A stretch of DNA of 64,000 bases from Bostrychus sinensis. Its lineage: Eukaryota; Chordata; Actinopteri; Gobiiformes; Eleotridae. The stretch lies in contig CM036255.1 in the NCBI GenBank assembly GCA_020698575.1, forward strand, positions 18,342,501 to 18,406,500, written 5' to 3'. Shown here piece by piece: positions 36,050 to 48,055 of this stretch. The number at the start of each line of letters is the position of its first letter. Position 1 is the first letter of the stretch. The translations under genes and the position numbers were made by a program. The notes beneath the pieces are model-generated. The model saw nothing but the letters and a program-made list of their open reading frames with translations. It did not search any database and was not told where the DNA came from.

Positions 36050-37199
36050 CAGTGGTCTGTTTAAGTAAAATGATCTAAACAACAGCTCTCAGTGTTCCTG
36101 GTGAGAGAAGCAAGTGCTAATTGCTTCAAAAATATTGTGAATTGTGTGATTTGACTTCATAATGTGAATGCAAAAGGAAATCTATAATCATTCTGAGTTA
36201 TAAACTGTGCTTAATACAATCTAACTTAATTTAATATTACTAGTTTTTAAGCTTTTTTACACATGGCTTTATATTGTGTATTATAAGAATACATTTTTGC
36301 AACTTGTACTGAAACAAATAGCTTACTATGTTTCTAGCAATAGATCAAACTGCAATAATTTCATTTACACACAATTATATAATTCAGAACAGAAATTGCA
36401 ACTAAAAGTGTGCAAGAGATCATTATAAGAAGGGAAAAGTATAATGCTGTTATGTTTTAAATGTTTTTCACACAAATATAATAATTTTTACTCTATGGGA
36501 TGAGTTTGCATGATTAAAGAAAAAAAAATCTGATGTCCACTTCAGCCTTTGGCCTGACACTCACAGTTCACTCTGGTGACTGTGGATTCTGTGGATTCTG
36601 TTGAGTAAAATGTATCTTTTTTTCAAAGCTTTTAATAATATTTTATGATGTGAAGACATACTGTAGCCCATTTGACTGAGAGAATCTTTGGACTGCCTCT
36701 GTGCCCACTCCACTGGGTTGATGAGAGCAGAAAAGACGTGAATTCAATATGTGCAATTTGCAGTAATGGGAAGAAGTCAGGATGTGATGGCTGTTCTATA
36801 AAACACATTGAACTGACTCTTATCCGATTTGACTGTGTCTGAAACTTCTTTAACCTCTTCTCACTACAGTTTATGTACAAGATTTACCCAGAACATACTT
36901 TACTATAGAATGACAAGCTTTATGATTGTGTTGATTGAATATGAAAATACTGAATTGTCTGTTCAACAAATAGTATAAATGCAGTGAATGTAAAACCATT
37001 TATTATCCTCCTTTTGACAGAGCCAAGGGTTACTGTGTCTGAATGTCAAGCAGAAAAAGCCTCTTTGGTATTCACAGCACATCTGGTCACGACTGTCTGA
37101 CTTTTACAAAGCTATGTTCAACAACGGAATAAAATGTGGGATTTACAGATTGAGACTTGTCATCATTAACACATAGCCTTCAATGTCAATGACAATGTG

Positions 37200-37560
37200 T
37201 TCAATTGAAATTTACTAAATACAGTATTAGTATGTATTTTAAGTACATTTCTGACATATTTTTAATGTATTTTGTATTCAACATTAGTGTATTGACAAAT
37301 ATTTTAATAGTATAGTTTTAATACACTTTAAATAGAATCAGTTTAATCAATATATTCAAATCAATACAAATGAAATATACTTTAAGTATACTTAAGTTGG
37401 ATTTAATGGTATGCGACAAAAGCACAGTCAAGTATACTAAACTGTAGTTAAGTGTGACTTAAGTTGTGCTAATTATAAGTATACTAAGTATGATAACATA
37501 CAGAACACATAACAGAACACTTTTGTATACTAATTTTTAGCACACTTTAGTAAACTTAAT
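37200..37560. repeat. Self-complementary AAGTATACTT-rich repeat
   Basis: The block contains many near-palindromes (ACTTTAAGTATACTTAAGT near 37379, AAGTATACTAA, CTTAAGTTG) and TTTTAGCACACTTTAGTAAAC at the right. This is typical of a palindromic MITE with worn ends. No target duplication was identified. Confidence 0.45.
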
Positions 37561-38169
37561 CATCCTTTATTTTTACCTGGGGAATGGTCCAGAATTGAAA
37601 CCATGATCTCCTTGCTTGCACCCCTTTTCTCAAAATGAGTGACAAGAAACCCATACACTCTTAGAAGAAGATGACTATCAGAGACTACGCGTTTACATAT
37701 GTATCTATAAGTGCTCCACAAATATTGAACTGGTATAGTCCATCCAAAATGCTAAGCCATCCGATCAGTTGTATTAGGAGGCACAAAACAGAGGTCATTG
37801 TGCTCTAAATGCACAATGGGTGAATGTGTGTGCGTAGGACTGGCTTTAGGATGCAGAGATGCGGGGCTGTGGCAGCAGGCAGAGCGTGGGGAGTGTTGAG
37901 TGGGCAACAGTGTGCAAAGTTAAATGCCAGCCCTCTCAATCAACAAACCACGGGCCTGAAAAGCAACATACATGTATTTTGTTCAATGAGAAACTTGAAT
38001 GTATTTTTTATTAAGAAGATGGTTTTGCAGCCCATTGAGCTCCACAGTAAAGGAACGACAGTCCTTGCTGGACAGTGCGATTTAATGAGGACTCTGAGGA
38101 TTTTTGTTTGAACAGAATGAAAGTTTTGCATCATTCAGGTAATTTTCATACTTGGATTTTTATCTGTCA

Positions 38170-38183
38170 ACACCAGATGGCAG
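38170..38183 (+). promoter_or_regulatory. CTCF-like core (one mismatch)
   Basis: ACACCAGATGGCAG differs from CCASYAGRKGGCRS only at the first base. Being a single motif in unannotated sequence, the support is weak. Confidence 0.3.
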
Positions 38184-38707
38184 TAACAGAAATTTTGCAC
38201 ATGGCTCAACTACTTCTAAATACAACTCACACACTTGTAAAGAGTTCTTTAGCAACAATTCATAACTTTTCTGAATTTGTAAACAATGGAGGACTCCATC
38301 TGCACTGCTGCAAAAATTCATGGGCCTGGAATGTGCCAACCTGTATCTTGTACAGCTTATACGTAGAAGGTGGGTGGACAGTTGTATTGATTTGACAACC
38401 TCAAGTTTGTCCAGACCCGGGCGTCTACAGTGGATGATATACTGTCAAATAAATTGTGTAGTGTTATTTTGAAAGGGAATATGTTACTTGTGTTTTTTCA
38501 TAATTCATTTCCTTTTTTACATGTTTTACAGGCGCTCAGTCTTGACAACAGGAAACCACCAGTTATTAAATTGCCCTTACTATGCTATATTTGTGCATTG
38601 CATGTTGTCAGAGGTTAAGTACATTTTTGGAAAAAATATGTACAATAAGTGCATTTTCTAAGACATACTTTTACTTGAGCGAGTTAAAAAAAAAACACAA
38701 TTTTTAG

Positions 38708-39609
38708 TAGGGATGTAATGATGCATTGTAGTCACGATTCGATTACGATTTTTTTTACGATTTTTATATGAAGATTTAGTTGCAGTATAATTATGACCAA
38801 AAGGATTTTTTTTTACATAGCCTATTTGTGCCTCTTTATCAAACTTAAATTATTGTACATTTCTTATTAACAGAACCTAAATTAAAAAAGTAGATATTAA
38901 AACAATGACATGTAAAAATAACAAATATATATAAAATAATTTGTTAGCCACTTTTATTAGCACCTTTCTACTGTCCTTCAAAAACAGAGACACTATAGTA
39001 GCAAGCAATGCATAGACAAGCAGCTTATCATAAATCCACGCCTCAATATGAGGCTAAAATAAGTCAAGTCTTATAAAAAATATATGAGGAAAGACACATC
39101 CTCAGTAAAGACTCTGATCTCCATGGAAACGCTCCGGGGGAGGGGCCGCTGAAACTTCAGATAAACTTTAGGCTGTTAGCTCGCTGCTAACAACAAGCTA
39201 CTTTCTGAACGATGGTAAACGGAGCGAACAGGTATGTGCTGCCTAAATAATACCTTCGGATGTGTATGTTTTGCCGTTCTCCCTGGGCTTGTTGTTGTTT
39301 TTCCCTGTGCGCTGTCCGCGCTCCTCCGTCTGTGCGAGAGGTGAGGGTCACGGTTCCAGCACATCGGGCTAATGATTTTCGAGTCCTGTAAACTAAAACT
39401 TTATATAAATTAATGTTTCTCTTCTGTAAAACGGTCACGTAATGATGTCTAATGCCAAATATGCGAGCCAGATTACGCACCATTATATTTTGGTGGCCTG
39501 CGCGCTATTTTAAAGAGACATCTCGATACATTTTTTTCCTCATCGATTCAAAATTTCTCTCTTATGCATCAATTTTTTGGCCGATTTACGAAGAATCATT
39601 ACATCCCTA
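38708..39609. mobile_element. Non-autonomous hAT element with perfect target duplication
   Basis: The 902-bp element begins TAGGGATGTAATGATGCATT and ends GAATCATTACATCCCTA. It is flanked by identical 8-bp copies of ATTTTTAG (38700-38707 and 39610-39617), the hAT signature. Subterminal sequence repeats ATCGATT/CGATTACG units. The interior (39107-39490) is GC-richer and includes ATG-GTA-AAC-GGA-GCG-AAC-AG|GTATGT at 39212-39231, like a small first exon (MVNGAN) with donor. No transposase body follows, so the element depends on others for movement. Confidence 0.85.
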
Positions 39610-39634
39610 ATTTTTAGTAGTTTCACAATGGGGC

Positions 39635-39838
39635 AACCCGTCAGGAGCAGTGGGCAACCGCAGTGCAGTGCCCAAGGACCCATCTCCTGATGTTGAGCCA
39701 GGATCCTGGCCAGTACCTGGGCTGGAGAATTAGTTCTGTTTTAGGTTGATGGGGTAAAAGGCTCCTGCCCGCCCTGTCCAGGAATCAAACGTGGGACTGT
39801 GAGGTGACAGTGCTAACCACTTTGCCTCTGTGCTTCTA
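39635..39838 (-). mobile_element. tRNA-derived SINE (GTGGTTAGCACTGTC type)
   Basis: On the minus strand it reads AGTGGTTAGCACTGTCACCT (A-box region) and CACGTTTGATTCCTGG (B-box region). A body with CTCCAGCCCAGGTACTGGCC follows. This is the classic head of a common fish SINE. It is distinct from the SINE-like family at 32433. Confidence 0.65.
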
Positions 39839-40502
39839 TGGTTAGTAGTAGTACTAAATAACAATATGTAGTGATAATAGTAGTACAGGCCGCAAAAGGT
39901 ACTTTCTACTTACATTAACTTCACTGTACTTTTTTACTTTTACTCAAGTAATGATTTTGTTTAACATGAGTAAAATTATTTTGCAACTCGACTTTTTAAG
40001 TACATTTCACATATACTCACTCCAAAAACTGAAAAAGGGATATAAATATTGAGCGTTTTAAGTCTTTACACTTTCTATTATCTGTGCTCTAGTACTTTGC
40101 TAATTGCTTTTTCTCTATCAAGGTTATCGCTCTGGGTGACAATATTTCTGTCTTCTTTCTTGTGTTTCAGCAGCCTGTACCTGGATCCCACTGGTGCCAG
40201 CTTTCATTATAAGTCCTCTATCATTTTAATATTGAACCTCAATACCATTAAGATATAGAATACTACAACTCAGCATTACACAGTGATGACAAATGAAGTG
40301 TTAGTGTGGTCCAATGGGAAAAGCCAACATAAAGGAAAGAGCCTGAGGTGTAGAGTCGCCTAGCAACAACTTCCCACTTTTATGTGAGTTGGCCTTCATC
40401 AGATCACAGCAAAGGCAGTTAGAGACTTTCGAGCAGAAGTTAGCGTGCCCACACAAAGATAGATAAAACCCATACATATTCATACACAGACAGAGACTGA
40501 CA

Positions 40503-40888
40503 TACACCAAGTCGATGTGTTACAAATGGGCAAGAGGAAGGATTTAAGTGACTTTGACATGGACCAAATTGTGATGGGTAATGGGTCAGAGCATTCCCAA
40601 AACTGCAGTTCTTGTCTGCTGTGGTCACTATGTACGAAAAGTTGTCCAAGGAAGGAACAGTGGTGAAACCGGCAACACATGATGCTTGTGGGGAGCGAAG
40701 TGTGGCTGGTGGTCTGACCCAACACACAAGCATCAGTAGCTTAAATTGCTGGTAAAGTTAATGCTGGTTCTGATAGAAAGGTATCAGTATGCACAGTGCA
40801 TCACAGTATTAGGCAGGTGGTCTTAACACATATTATTATGACCACCAATAATAGGCAATTCATCATGATGTTATACCTGGTCGATGTA
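40503..40888 (+). pseudogene. Broken Tc1/mariner transposase remnant
   Basis: From an ATG at 40527 the frame reads MGKRKDLSDFDMDQIVMGNG, matching the start of a Tc1-type transposase (paired-like helix-turn-helix region, from memory). Frameshifts break the frame, and the pieces GTCCAAGGAAGGAACAGTGG, GGGGAGCGAAG and GTTAATGCTGGTTCTGATAG follow in order. The catalytic DDE domain is absent. The right end, ATGATGTTATACCTGGTCGATGTA, is the family's inverted terminus at a TA. The left end near 40503 (TACACCAAGTCGATG) is less certain. Confidence 0.75.
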
Positions 40889-42184
40889 TTTTTAAACTGC
40901 AGTATCCTACTTTATAATGTGCAGCTAGTGTTCTTTAGTCATTAGTTAAGCAGTGTATTCCCAGGAGCCCTCAGTAAAAAGTAATGGTGCTGACATCCTG
41001 AATCGCTGGTATAAATATCTAATGTATCTCTCCTGCAATTTTGAACCCATTTTTAGTTTGTGTCCAGCGTCACCCACACAAGCAGCTGCAAAGACCCATT
41101 ATTAAACAACTGACAGTTATACAGAAGAATAGATTCAGTAGGTGGAACAAAGATAACATGCTTTATTGGTTTGTTCGTCACTAACATCTGTTAACTCAAA
41201 AAGTAATAGTCAATTGTGGATAATGTTTTCAGAAAATCTGGGCTACATAATAGGTTCATAAAAAAATATTTAAGTCATTATGCAATCTGTAGATAATTTT
41301 TTGATCCATATATTTCTGGACTTTTGTTGCACCTTTATTGCTAAAAGGTTATGGCTGTATGTAACGTTAACAGCAACTATTATCTCAACTTAATGGCACA
41401 AGCTAAGCAGCATAATGTATATCTATGGGCATTAGTATACAATCTGAGTTCAATTCCAGTTTGCCATTAGTAGTTTTAAATAGCAGTAATCTGAGACGGT
41501 GCGTCAGCCATATAGGGCCAACACTACAGTAGTAAGTTCATTTACACTCACTGACTTTACAAAGACAAAATAAGGAAACCACAGTGCTTTATATAGATAA
41601 TGATAGTGAGAGGATAAATATAAGGTGGAGTCGATAAGGAGGAAGTGTAAAGACATAAAGCACAGCCTTACCTGGAGAATAGTAGTTATCTAGAGAGCTC
41701 TGTTGCTTTGCTCAGTAATGTGACCAAACAGAAAACAGTTGTTCAGATTTTGCACTCGAGTTGAAAAGTTTACCAATAGCCTGGAGAATTTGGCACGACT
41801 CTGCATACTAGATTACATAAAAGTTTATTGCAGAATGTCAGTTTCCAAGGCAACTGTATTTTTGTGTCTTTCTCATTCTCATCCATCAGCTCTCCCAGTA
41901 CATAGCGCTTTTTGTCAACGCAGGCCTCTGTCTGTCTGTCTGTCTGTCTGTGAGCTTTGGTAATGTTGTGTGAAGTATGAAGTGGAAAAAAAGTCTTCTA
42001 CAAAGGCCGCAAATGCACAGGAAGTCATAGAGGAAACAGAATATTGTGAAGAGGAGAGTGAGTATATTAGCATAAAGGCAGACAATGGAGAATAGTTTTT
42101 TGTTCTAAACAATACAAGACTGCAGCAATTGTGTGGGCATGCAAAATCTGTCTGTCTATTGACCACTATAGTCTAATACAAATT
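40889..42184. other. Unannotated stretch with a SINE-like fragment
   Basis: A fragment of the SINE-like family lies near 41165-41230 (ATTGGTTTGTTCGTCACTAA, then GTTAACTCAAAAAGTAATAG). A (CTGT)n run lies at 41929-41951. No gene was recognised. Confidence 0.4.
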
Positions 42185-42756
42185 TAAAGGGGCTATATTA
42201 TGCTTTTATTCCTAATTTTAAACCAATGGTCACATCTAGAACAGCATTTCACATTTTACAACCTTTAAAAGCATTATCTGACTTAAAAAACAACATTTTT
42301 AATAAATACTCTACATTTGCCATGAAGAAACAGGTGAAGAGATCAGCAGAGTGCAAGAGAGTGCACTCTGAACATAGTTTTGAACATAGTTTAAAGAATA
42401 AAACTTTTTGTATGATGTAATTTTACTCCAAAATGAAAAAATAGCTGTGAGCAATCAGTGGAAACAGAGCTGTACACCATTTTTTGGATAAATGAATGAG
42501 AGCAGACTGGATGTAGAGGGGTTGTTCATTAGTCAGTACTTCCTGGAGTGAGCAAGGGTTTGTGGGAGAGGGGGAGGTTCGTGCAGCCTAGCATTTTGAG
42601 GCCTCAGAACTGCTGTGCCAGGAAGTAGAGGATTACATAAACATGCCTGGATGAAGCAAAACACAACTCCAGGTATATTTTTGACGAGGGAACAACATTG
42701 TAACATGGTGATAAGCTAAAAAAAAAAAATCAATTTTGCATAATATATCCCCTTGA
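42185..42756 (+). mobile_element. TIR element, family C, copy 1
   Basis: The ends TTAAAGGGGCTATATTATGC and GCATAATATATCCCCTTGAA are inverted repeats. The interior includes AGAACAGCATTTCACATTTT, TGGAAACAGAGCTGTACACC, GACTGGATGTAGAGGGG and AAAACACAACTCCAGGTATA. All are shared with 52764-53324 and, reversed, with 49386-50538. No coding capacity remains. The short TIRs suggest a non-autonomous DNA transposon, with superfamily uncertain. Confidence 0.7.
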
Positions 42757-42834
42757 AGTGCAACCTTTAAATAATGCATGTAATCTATACTGCAGAAAAT
42801 GAAACTGCAGATCTATAACCACCATCAAGGAGGT

Positions 42835-43140
42835 TAAGATTTTGCTGCTGTTGGTTGGTTTGTTGGTTTGTTAGTGTGTTGTTAGTGTTCGTTAGTGTGT
42901 GATATGGAGGATTTATTTTTCACAATTCTGTACCGTTGCAGGATAGGGCCATATACTAACTTCAACCACGATGGGTAAGTAAAGGAACACAAGATTAGCT
43001 TTAGTTAATGATTTACCATGTACCGTAGATAAAGCATTTACCCATGAACTACAGGATCCCCAGTTTGAGTCCAGATCCAGGCACTATATCTTTACATTTA
43101 TGAGCTATGACCGTTGCCTTGGTGGAGGTCTGCGCTGTCA
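42835..43140 (+). mobile_element. SINE-like family, near full-length copy
   Basis: Landmarks: GTTGGTTGGTTTGTTGGTTT, GGGTAAGTAAAGGAACAC, GATAAAGCATTTACCCATGA, GATCCCCAGTTTGAGTCCAG, GGCACTATATCTTTAC and CCTTGGTGGAGGTCTGCGCT. The B-box-like GTTTGAGTCC is intact and the A box is damaged. It gives one of the best-preserved 3' ends of the family. Confidence 0.65.
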
Positions 43141-44419
43141 GGGAGATTATAGTCATACATTTAATTTGCTTTGTGTTTTTGAGTTAATTACAAATTCATC
43201 TCTACAATGCATAAGATTACACGAACACTGTGATGCTGACAGTACAAGTATTATCTCTCAGACTTTTATTATTTTCAAATAAATGCATTCATTTCACTGT
43301 CTTTTCACAGTCTATTAAATACTTTAGAGAACAATCAGCCATATTGATTAACTAAGCTGCAAATAGGATTGTTCTATTGACTGTGCCCCTCTGTTGTCTC
43401 TGCAAAAATGGCAGCTTAAGATGAACCTATTATCAAGTATATATTCTTTCCTCCCCACAGTAACTTATTGTTCTTCGTATTTAGTAGGTGGTTAAAAAAT
43501 ATTTCCCTTTGGGTTAACCACATGTTATTGTCCAGCTTTTACTAAGATATTTAAGTAGTATTGTGCTTGCTTTGAAACTTGGTGTGATTTCCAAGCAGCA
43601 TATAGCCTTATAATAATAACAATAATAATAATAATAATGCTTTAAAGTTAAGGTGTAAATAAGATGCTCCAGATGAGGTCCTTCCACAAAGTCCATGGTT
43701 GAACTTCTCACCCTTCAGCTTTCTGTACGTCACACTTAAACTCGCCCGGAGCTAATTAAGAAGCTTATAATATTTCTATAACACTCCCCGCTGTGTGCAG
43801 CTGAATCCAAACACTATTGATGTGTGCGGCTGCACTTAGGATCTTATTTATTCTGACAGTGGTCCCCTAGGCACAAAGAGCTACCATTTATCATAAGGAC
43901 AAGGCCCGGGGTCAAAGTTGTACTGCAGCTTAAAGGTTTTTCAAATGAATGCCACTTTTTTGTACTTTGCTTTTCCTGAACTGAATCAAAATTATAGTAT
44001 TTGCTTTGCTATGCAATGTGCATTTTATATTTTTGCCCTCGGAGAGCAATAACACTGCAGTTTGAAGCAGTATGTTGTAGAGGTGTGAAATTAGGCCACT
44101 TCCTGTTTAGAATGGTATTTTTAGAAGTAGCAGTAGTAGTGGATTTTTTGTTTGTTTGTTTGTTTTTGTTTTTTTAATGAATCATAAAATTGTGTCTTAG
44201 TTGTGACACAGTAGTTACAATTGACATAATTTGACCAAAGCATCCTTAAAGATTTCTCATCCTGACACAACAACAAAATGCTCTAATAGGCCCTTGCACA
44301 AACCCTGTGTTAGATTGAAAGGTAGCTGGGCTGTGGTTTAGTGGCTCACATTGTCTAGTATAAAGACAAAACAGTATTGTCAGAGATATAGCATTCTGTT
44401 TTTGTGTCTTTTTTTTTTG
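43141..44419. other. No gene recognised
   Basis: The stretch is AT-rich with a short (TAA)n at 43609-43637 and T/GTTT runs near 44147-44177. Positions 43720-43930 are less AT-rich, without an identifiable feature. Confidence 0.4.
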
Positions 44420-44640
44420 GGAAATAATCTGGCATACACTATACTGTACATTCTGGATATTCTGCTTTCCTCTCACCATCCAAAGGCAAGCATAGATCAA
44501 AATTACCCTTTGTGAGTACATGTGAGAGTAAATGGTTGGCTGTCCTGCAACTAACTGGCCATTGTCCAGTATGTTCACTGCCTCAAGCCCAAAGCAGCTG
44601 GAATAGGCTCCAGTGTTCCTGTGACCGCTAACCAAAGTCA
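44420..44640 (+). mobile_element. L2-like tail fragment
   Basis: CTGCTTTCCTCTCACCATCC, AGAGTAAATGGTTGGCTGTC and GGAATAGGCTCCAGTGTTCC align in order with 51400-51676 and 52366-52490. These make up a CR1/L2-type 3' region or a SINE that borrowed it. Confidence 0.55.
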
Positions 44641-44644
44641 TGTT

Positions 44645-44840
44645 ATTTCCTTTCAGCTTTTCCTTTTTTGGGGTAACTACAGCAAATCATGTTCCTCTTA
44701 GCATGCAGTGACCCGCATTCTGATGTGGCATATGTTTTAAGCCAGATGCCCTTACTGATGCCACCCTCTCCATTTATTCAGGCTTGGGACCCGCACAAAG
44801 GCTACACTGGCTTGTGGCCCCCTGTGGCTGGATTGACCCC
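44645..44840 (-). mobile_element. Interspersed repeat (AGGGCATC-type), copy 2
   Basis: The segment aligns with 12620-12800: GCAAATCATGTTCCTCTTAG, AGCCAGATGCCCTTACTGAT, GGCTTGGGACCCGCACA, CACTGGCTTGTGGCCCCCTG. It lies immediately beside an L2-like tail, the same pairing as at 26580-26850 but with the opposite relative orientation. Confidence 0.55.
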
Positions 44841-45453
44841 AAGCAAACTGTAGAATATAAATGAAAGAAAAATGTATGAATTAATTAAAGTTTTTGAAGA
44901 CTTTATTATCAAAACATTTTATATAATGCTACAATGCTACTTTATATAATGCTGCTTAAAAGTGAACGCTGACTTTGACTTGTTCTATGTCGTGTGAATC
45001 TCTAAGGAAAGGAAACAAAGGGAGGAGTTAATGAAGGACACTAGAGGAGACAGGCAAAGGTGGAGATGTGCCGCTCCTCACAGCATCATGCTAATGAGCA
45101 CCATTATCATGCCCCCCCTCAGGCGGTGAAAACATTACTGTGTGTTTCCACTTTGTCTCGTCTTGTCTGCGCTACTCAGGCTGTTTGTATGTCTGACATA
45201 ACATTTTGCCTCTAAATGTCTCCACTTTATATTCAAACAGCATCTCACTGAGTCATGAGAAGTATGTGCATATGTAGTTACCCGTAAGTGGTGCTTGTGC
45301 TCATACCATGTGCACCCACACGCTTGTCTATTTCCTTCCTCCTCTAACAGCTCTCTCTCTCCCACACCCCCCTCCTCCCCTCCCTCAGTGGTACGCTCCA
45401 CTCGTCTTCCTCTCCTCTCACATCTCTCCTCTCTCTACTGTCATCCTTAACAG

Positions 45454-45777
45454 GCTCCACACTTGCGCCGGAGACGACCTACACTACATACGGACGGGCT
45501 ACTCACTGACTTCTCTGCAGCATAACACCATTGGATCTGCATGACCATGTCTGAGTGAGCCTCTTTTTACCCACAAGGAGGAGGTTGCATGTGTGCAGTG
45601 TGAAGGATGCACGGTGACCAGGTGCTGCTGTGGTGATTGTGGAGTTCGGTAGCATAGTACCGCCAAACCTTGTCTCCAAGCGTCCCTCCCTTTTTGCTGT
45701 CGTGAGGGCGTGAATAAAGCTTTCTGCCGGGATGTCCACCTCTCCTGGTGCAACAGACGGGAGCCAAAGGAACTCTT
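45454..45777 (+). other. Candidate first coding exon of an unidentified plus-strand gene
   Basis: A pyrimidine-rich tract (45345-45450) ends in CCTTAACAG, a good acceptor. About 324 bp of relatively GC-rich sequence follows, ending at a perfect donor, TCTT|GTAAGT (45778-45783). The last 46 bp open with an ATG at 45732 (GGGATGTCC context) encoding MSTSPGATDGSQRNS plus one base, in phase 1. The rest would be 5' UTR, though it contains upstream ATGs. No downstream exon could be assigned in the window. An antisense 179-codon open stretch (45503-46042) overlaps and has no better support. Confidence 0.35.
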
Positions 45778-46284
45778 GTAAGTCACTACAAATGGCTATG
45801 TTGTCATTATAGGCTTTTGCTTGACTATACACCCATTGAACTTTCACAATGCCACTGTATATGTGAACGTAAAAATCCTTGCTGGGTGTATGCACTTCGG
45901 TTGTTTGTGATGTGGGAGTGAGTGGGTGCATGCATGCGTGATTGTGTTTACATATTCCCTGGAGAGCTGCCAGCTGATGATCTATCGAAACAGCGGCGTA
46001 TACATTGATTGACAAGAAAAGCAGCTGGTGTGATTGCTGCAACTCCTTTTGTCATCAGTTTCTGGCCGGGGTGGTTCTGAAACTCACATTGAAATCTGAT
46101 TCAGGTATTTGTAGGTGGATCTGAACACAGTAGGCTGGGAATATTTACTGTGTGGGACTGCATACTTTGACTTGCTCTGCTCTCAAGCACCACAGAGATC
46201 TATGTGAGAGGATGGCTGTACAGTAAGTGGGTGATTGATAAGATGATATGACTCATTTTGACTCATTGAGGCTCAGTGGGAATA

Positions 46285-46302
46285 CACACACACACACACA
46301 CA
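46285..46302. repeat. (CA)n microsatellite
   Basis: Nine perfect CA units lie in otherwise unremarkable sequence. Confidence 0.85.
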
Positions 46303-46599
46303 TCAATTTATTGAGGAGGAGATCACATCTGGGCAAATGAGACTCCTTTTATTGCACCCATTATTATTGCACCGTCTACAGCTATCTCTATCAGGATGCA
46401 GTTCACTGGCTCACTGCATGTGTTGCTTGTTTTCCTGACTTAAAACTGTATTCAGTAGGCATTTTGTTTTAGCGTAGCCGAAGGGGTCACAAAGAGATTT
46501 AGCTGTGGTGCGCTTTAAGACTGAAATGATGGTATGATAACCTTGGGGGAATTTTATTATGGTACCTCTCTATATGTGAATATTTTGATAAATACTGTA

Positions 46600-46915
46600 C
46601 TAGACCTCCAGACCTCTGTTAAAGCATTGACCCTATCTCGCAATGGTTAAGCAATAGTGCCTACCCACCTAGATGTAGTTATTCTATAACTATGCATTAA
46701 GTCACAAAGTCCTCAAATCTTGTAGTACTTTGACCTCTTGTGGTTGGAGTTAGTATTCATGCCAGCTGATACAGAATCATTGTGAAAATGTGGATGCAGA
46801 TGGTTTATCCACTGCAAAACTATTTCTTCCTTGGTCCTTGACTGACTGATTTTACCAGAAATTTGTTAGTTATATTGCTAACAGACTAACAAACAAACCA
46901 AAGCCTGCAACAGGT
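46600..46915 (-). mobile_element. SINE-like family, near full-length copy
   Basis: Read on the minus strand, the copy runs from TTGGTTTGTTTGTTAGTCTG through AGTACTACAAGATTTGAGGA to CCATTGCGAGATAGGGTCA and GAGGTCTGGAGGTCTA. The tRNA-like region is degraded. It shows that the family is inserted in both orientations. Confidence 0.6.
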
Positions 46916-47865
46916 GTTTCTTTTTGTTATTAAAGTAAAATATGTTAAGTCACAGTATTTATGGTTATGGGAGTACAATAGATTTCTCAAATAGCACAAT
47001 AAAACCACAAACCAAACTGAATAGCCATTAAACATTAACATGGCTACAGTAGATTAAACTTGAACTTACCTCTTGCTTGATTTTGAATGGTTCATTATAA
47101 TTTGTAACCTTGTAATTAGAGACTGTCTGAACTGGTGAAATGCCGCCTATTTAAAAACCAAGACACGAAATACTAGACAGGTGCTGGTTTTACTATGGCA
47201 ATATGAATATGTTAAAAAGAACTCACTACTTCCCCTTTACTCAACTGCAAGATCTGACTTTTGGGGCTTTTTTATGGTAATAACATCATGCTAGTTCAGT
47301 GATTTGGACAGTAGTTGTATAACTTAGATTTGGCACTGCATCCTTTATTCTTGACCAGCTTGTTTCTTGTCAAGACACATTCATCACATTATACCTTCTC
47401 ACAGAACAGCACTCTATAAAGAAAATAATCAAGTAGCTGCAGGCTATGATTACTGATTTGCTCACCATAATCTTATGTAACTTAAGCAGTCAGTCAGCGA
47501 AATAAACAAAATAGATTTTTTTTACCCAATGCAGCAAAGTATCACTTCTGTTTTTTCTAATCTTGTCTACAATCTAATCGCACACAATATTTAAAAAACA
47601 CACTTTTTTTTTTTCTTCACTTAGGCCATGACTCCGACACACTTTTAGGTTCCCACATACCAATTGAGAATGCAGGTTTTTAATGAGTATGTCGAAGATT
47701 GTAATTGCATGTACATGAAAAATGATACATTATACACATTAAAGAAAAAAAAATGCTTTCCCCATACACAGTATATGCCTGTTAGCCAAAGAGCTTATGT
47801 TTTCACCAGTATGGGTGTGTTGTCTATAAGCATGGTCAAATTTTTATACATTTTCACAAAAGCTT

Positions 47866-48055
47866 ATAAGCCACAAGGGGTCAGTAAAGAAAATGGTTTG
47901 TTTTATTGGATTATTTACCACTGTGAAATATGAAAGCTTTACCACTTAATGAATAGAACAGTTTAACTAGAAGATATCTGATTCAACTCCAAGTATGGGC
48001 AATATATTTTTACTATTGCAACGTAGGGCCACTGCCTTGTCTTAGATCTGCATGC
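47866..48055 (+). mobile_element. SINE-like family fragment
   Basis: AGCCACAAGGGGTCAGTAAA, TTTTATTGGATTATTTACCA, TTAACTAGAAGATATCTGAT and GGGCAATATATTTTTACTAT follow the family order through the tRNA-like part. Both promoter boxes are damaged. Confidence 0.55.

Larger units (their letters stand above)
38640..40015. mobile_element. Nested cluster: MITE invaded by a hAT element and a SINE
   Basis: The outer sequence is a CAGAGGTGG-type MITE: arms with CATACTTTTACTTGAGC at the left and TTTTACTTTTACTCAAGTAA at the right, with AGTAGTAGTACTAA core units at 39842. It is interrupted by the hAT element 38708-39609 and by a reversed tRNA-SINE at about 39635-39838. The order of events is MITE first, the others later. 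Confidence 0.6.

Noticed and set aside
45503..46042. 179-codon minus-strand frame antisense to the 45454 exon candidate
   Set aside because: No homology, no promoter, no splice signals; the frame is probably a shadow of GC-richer sequence.
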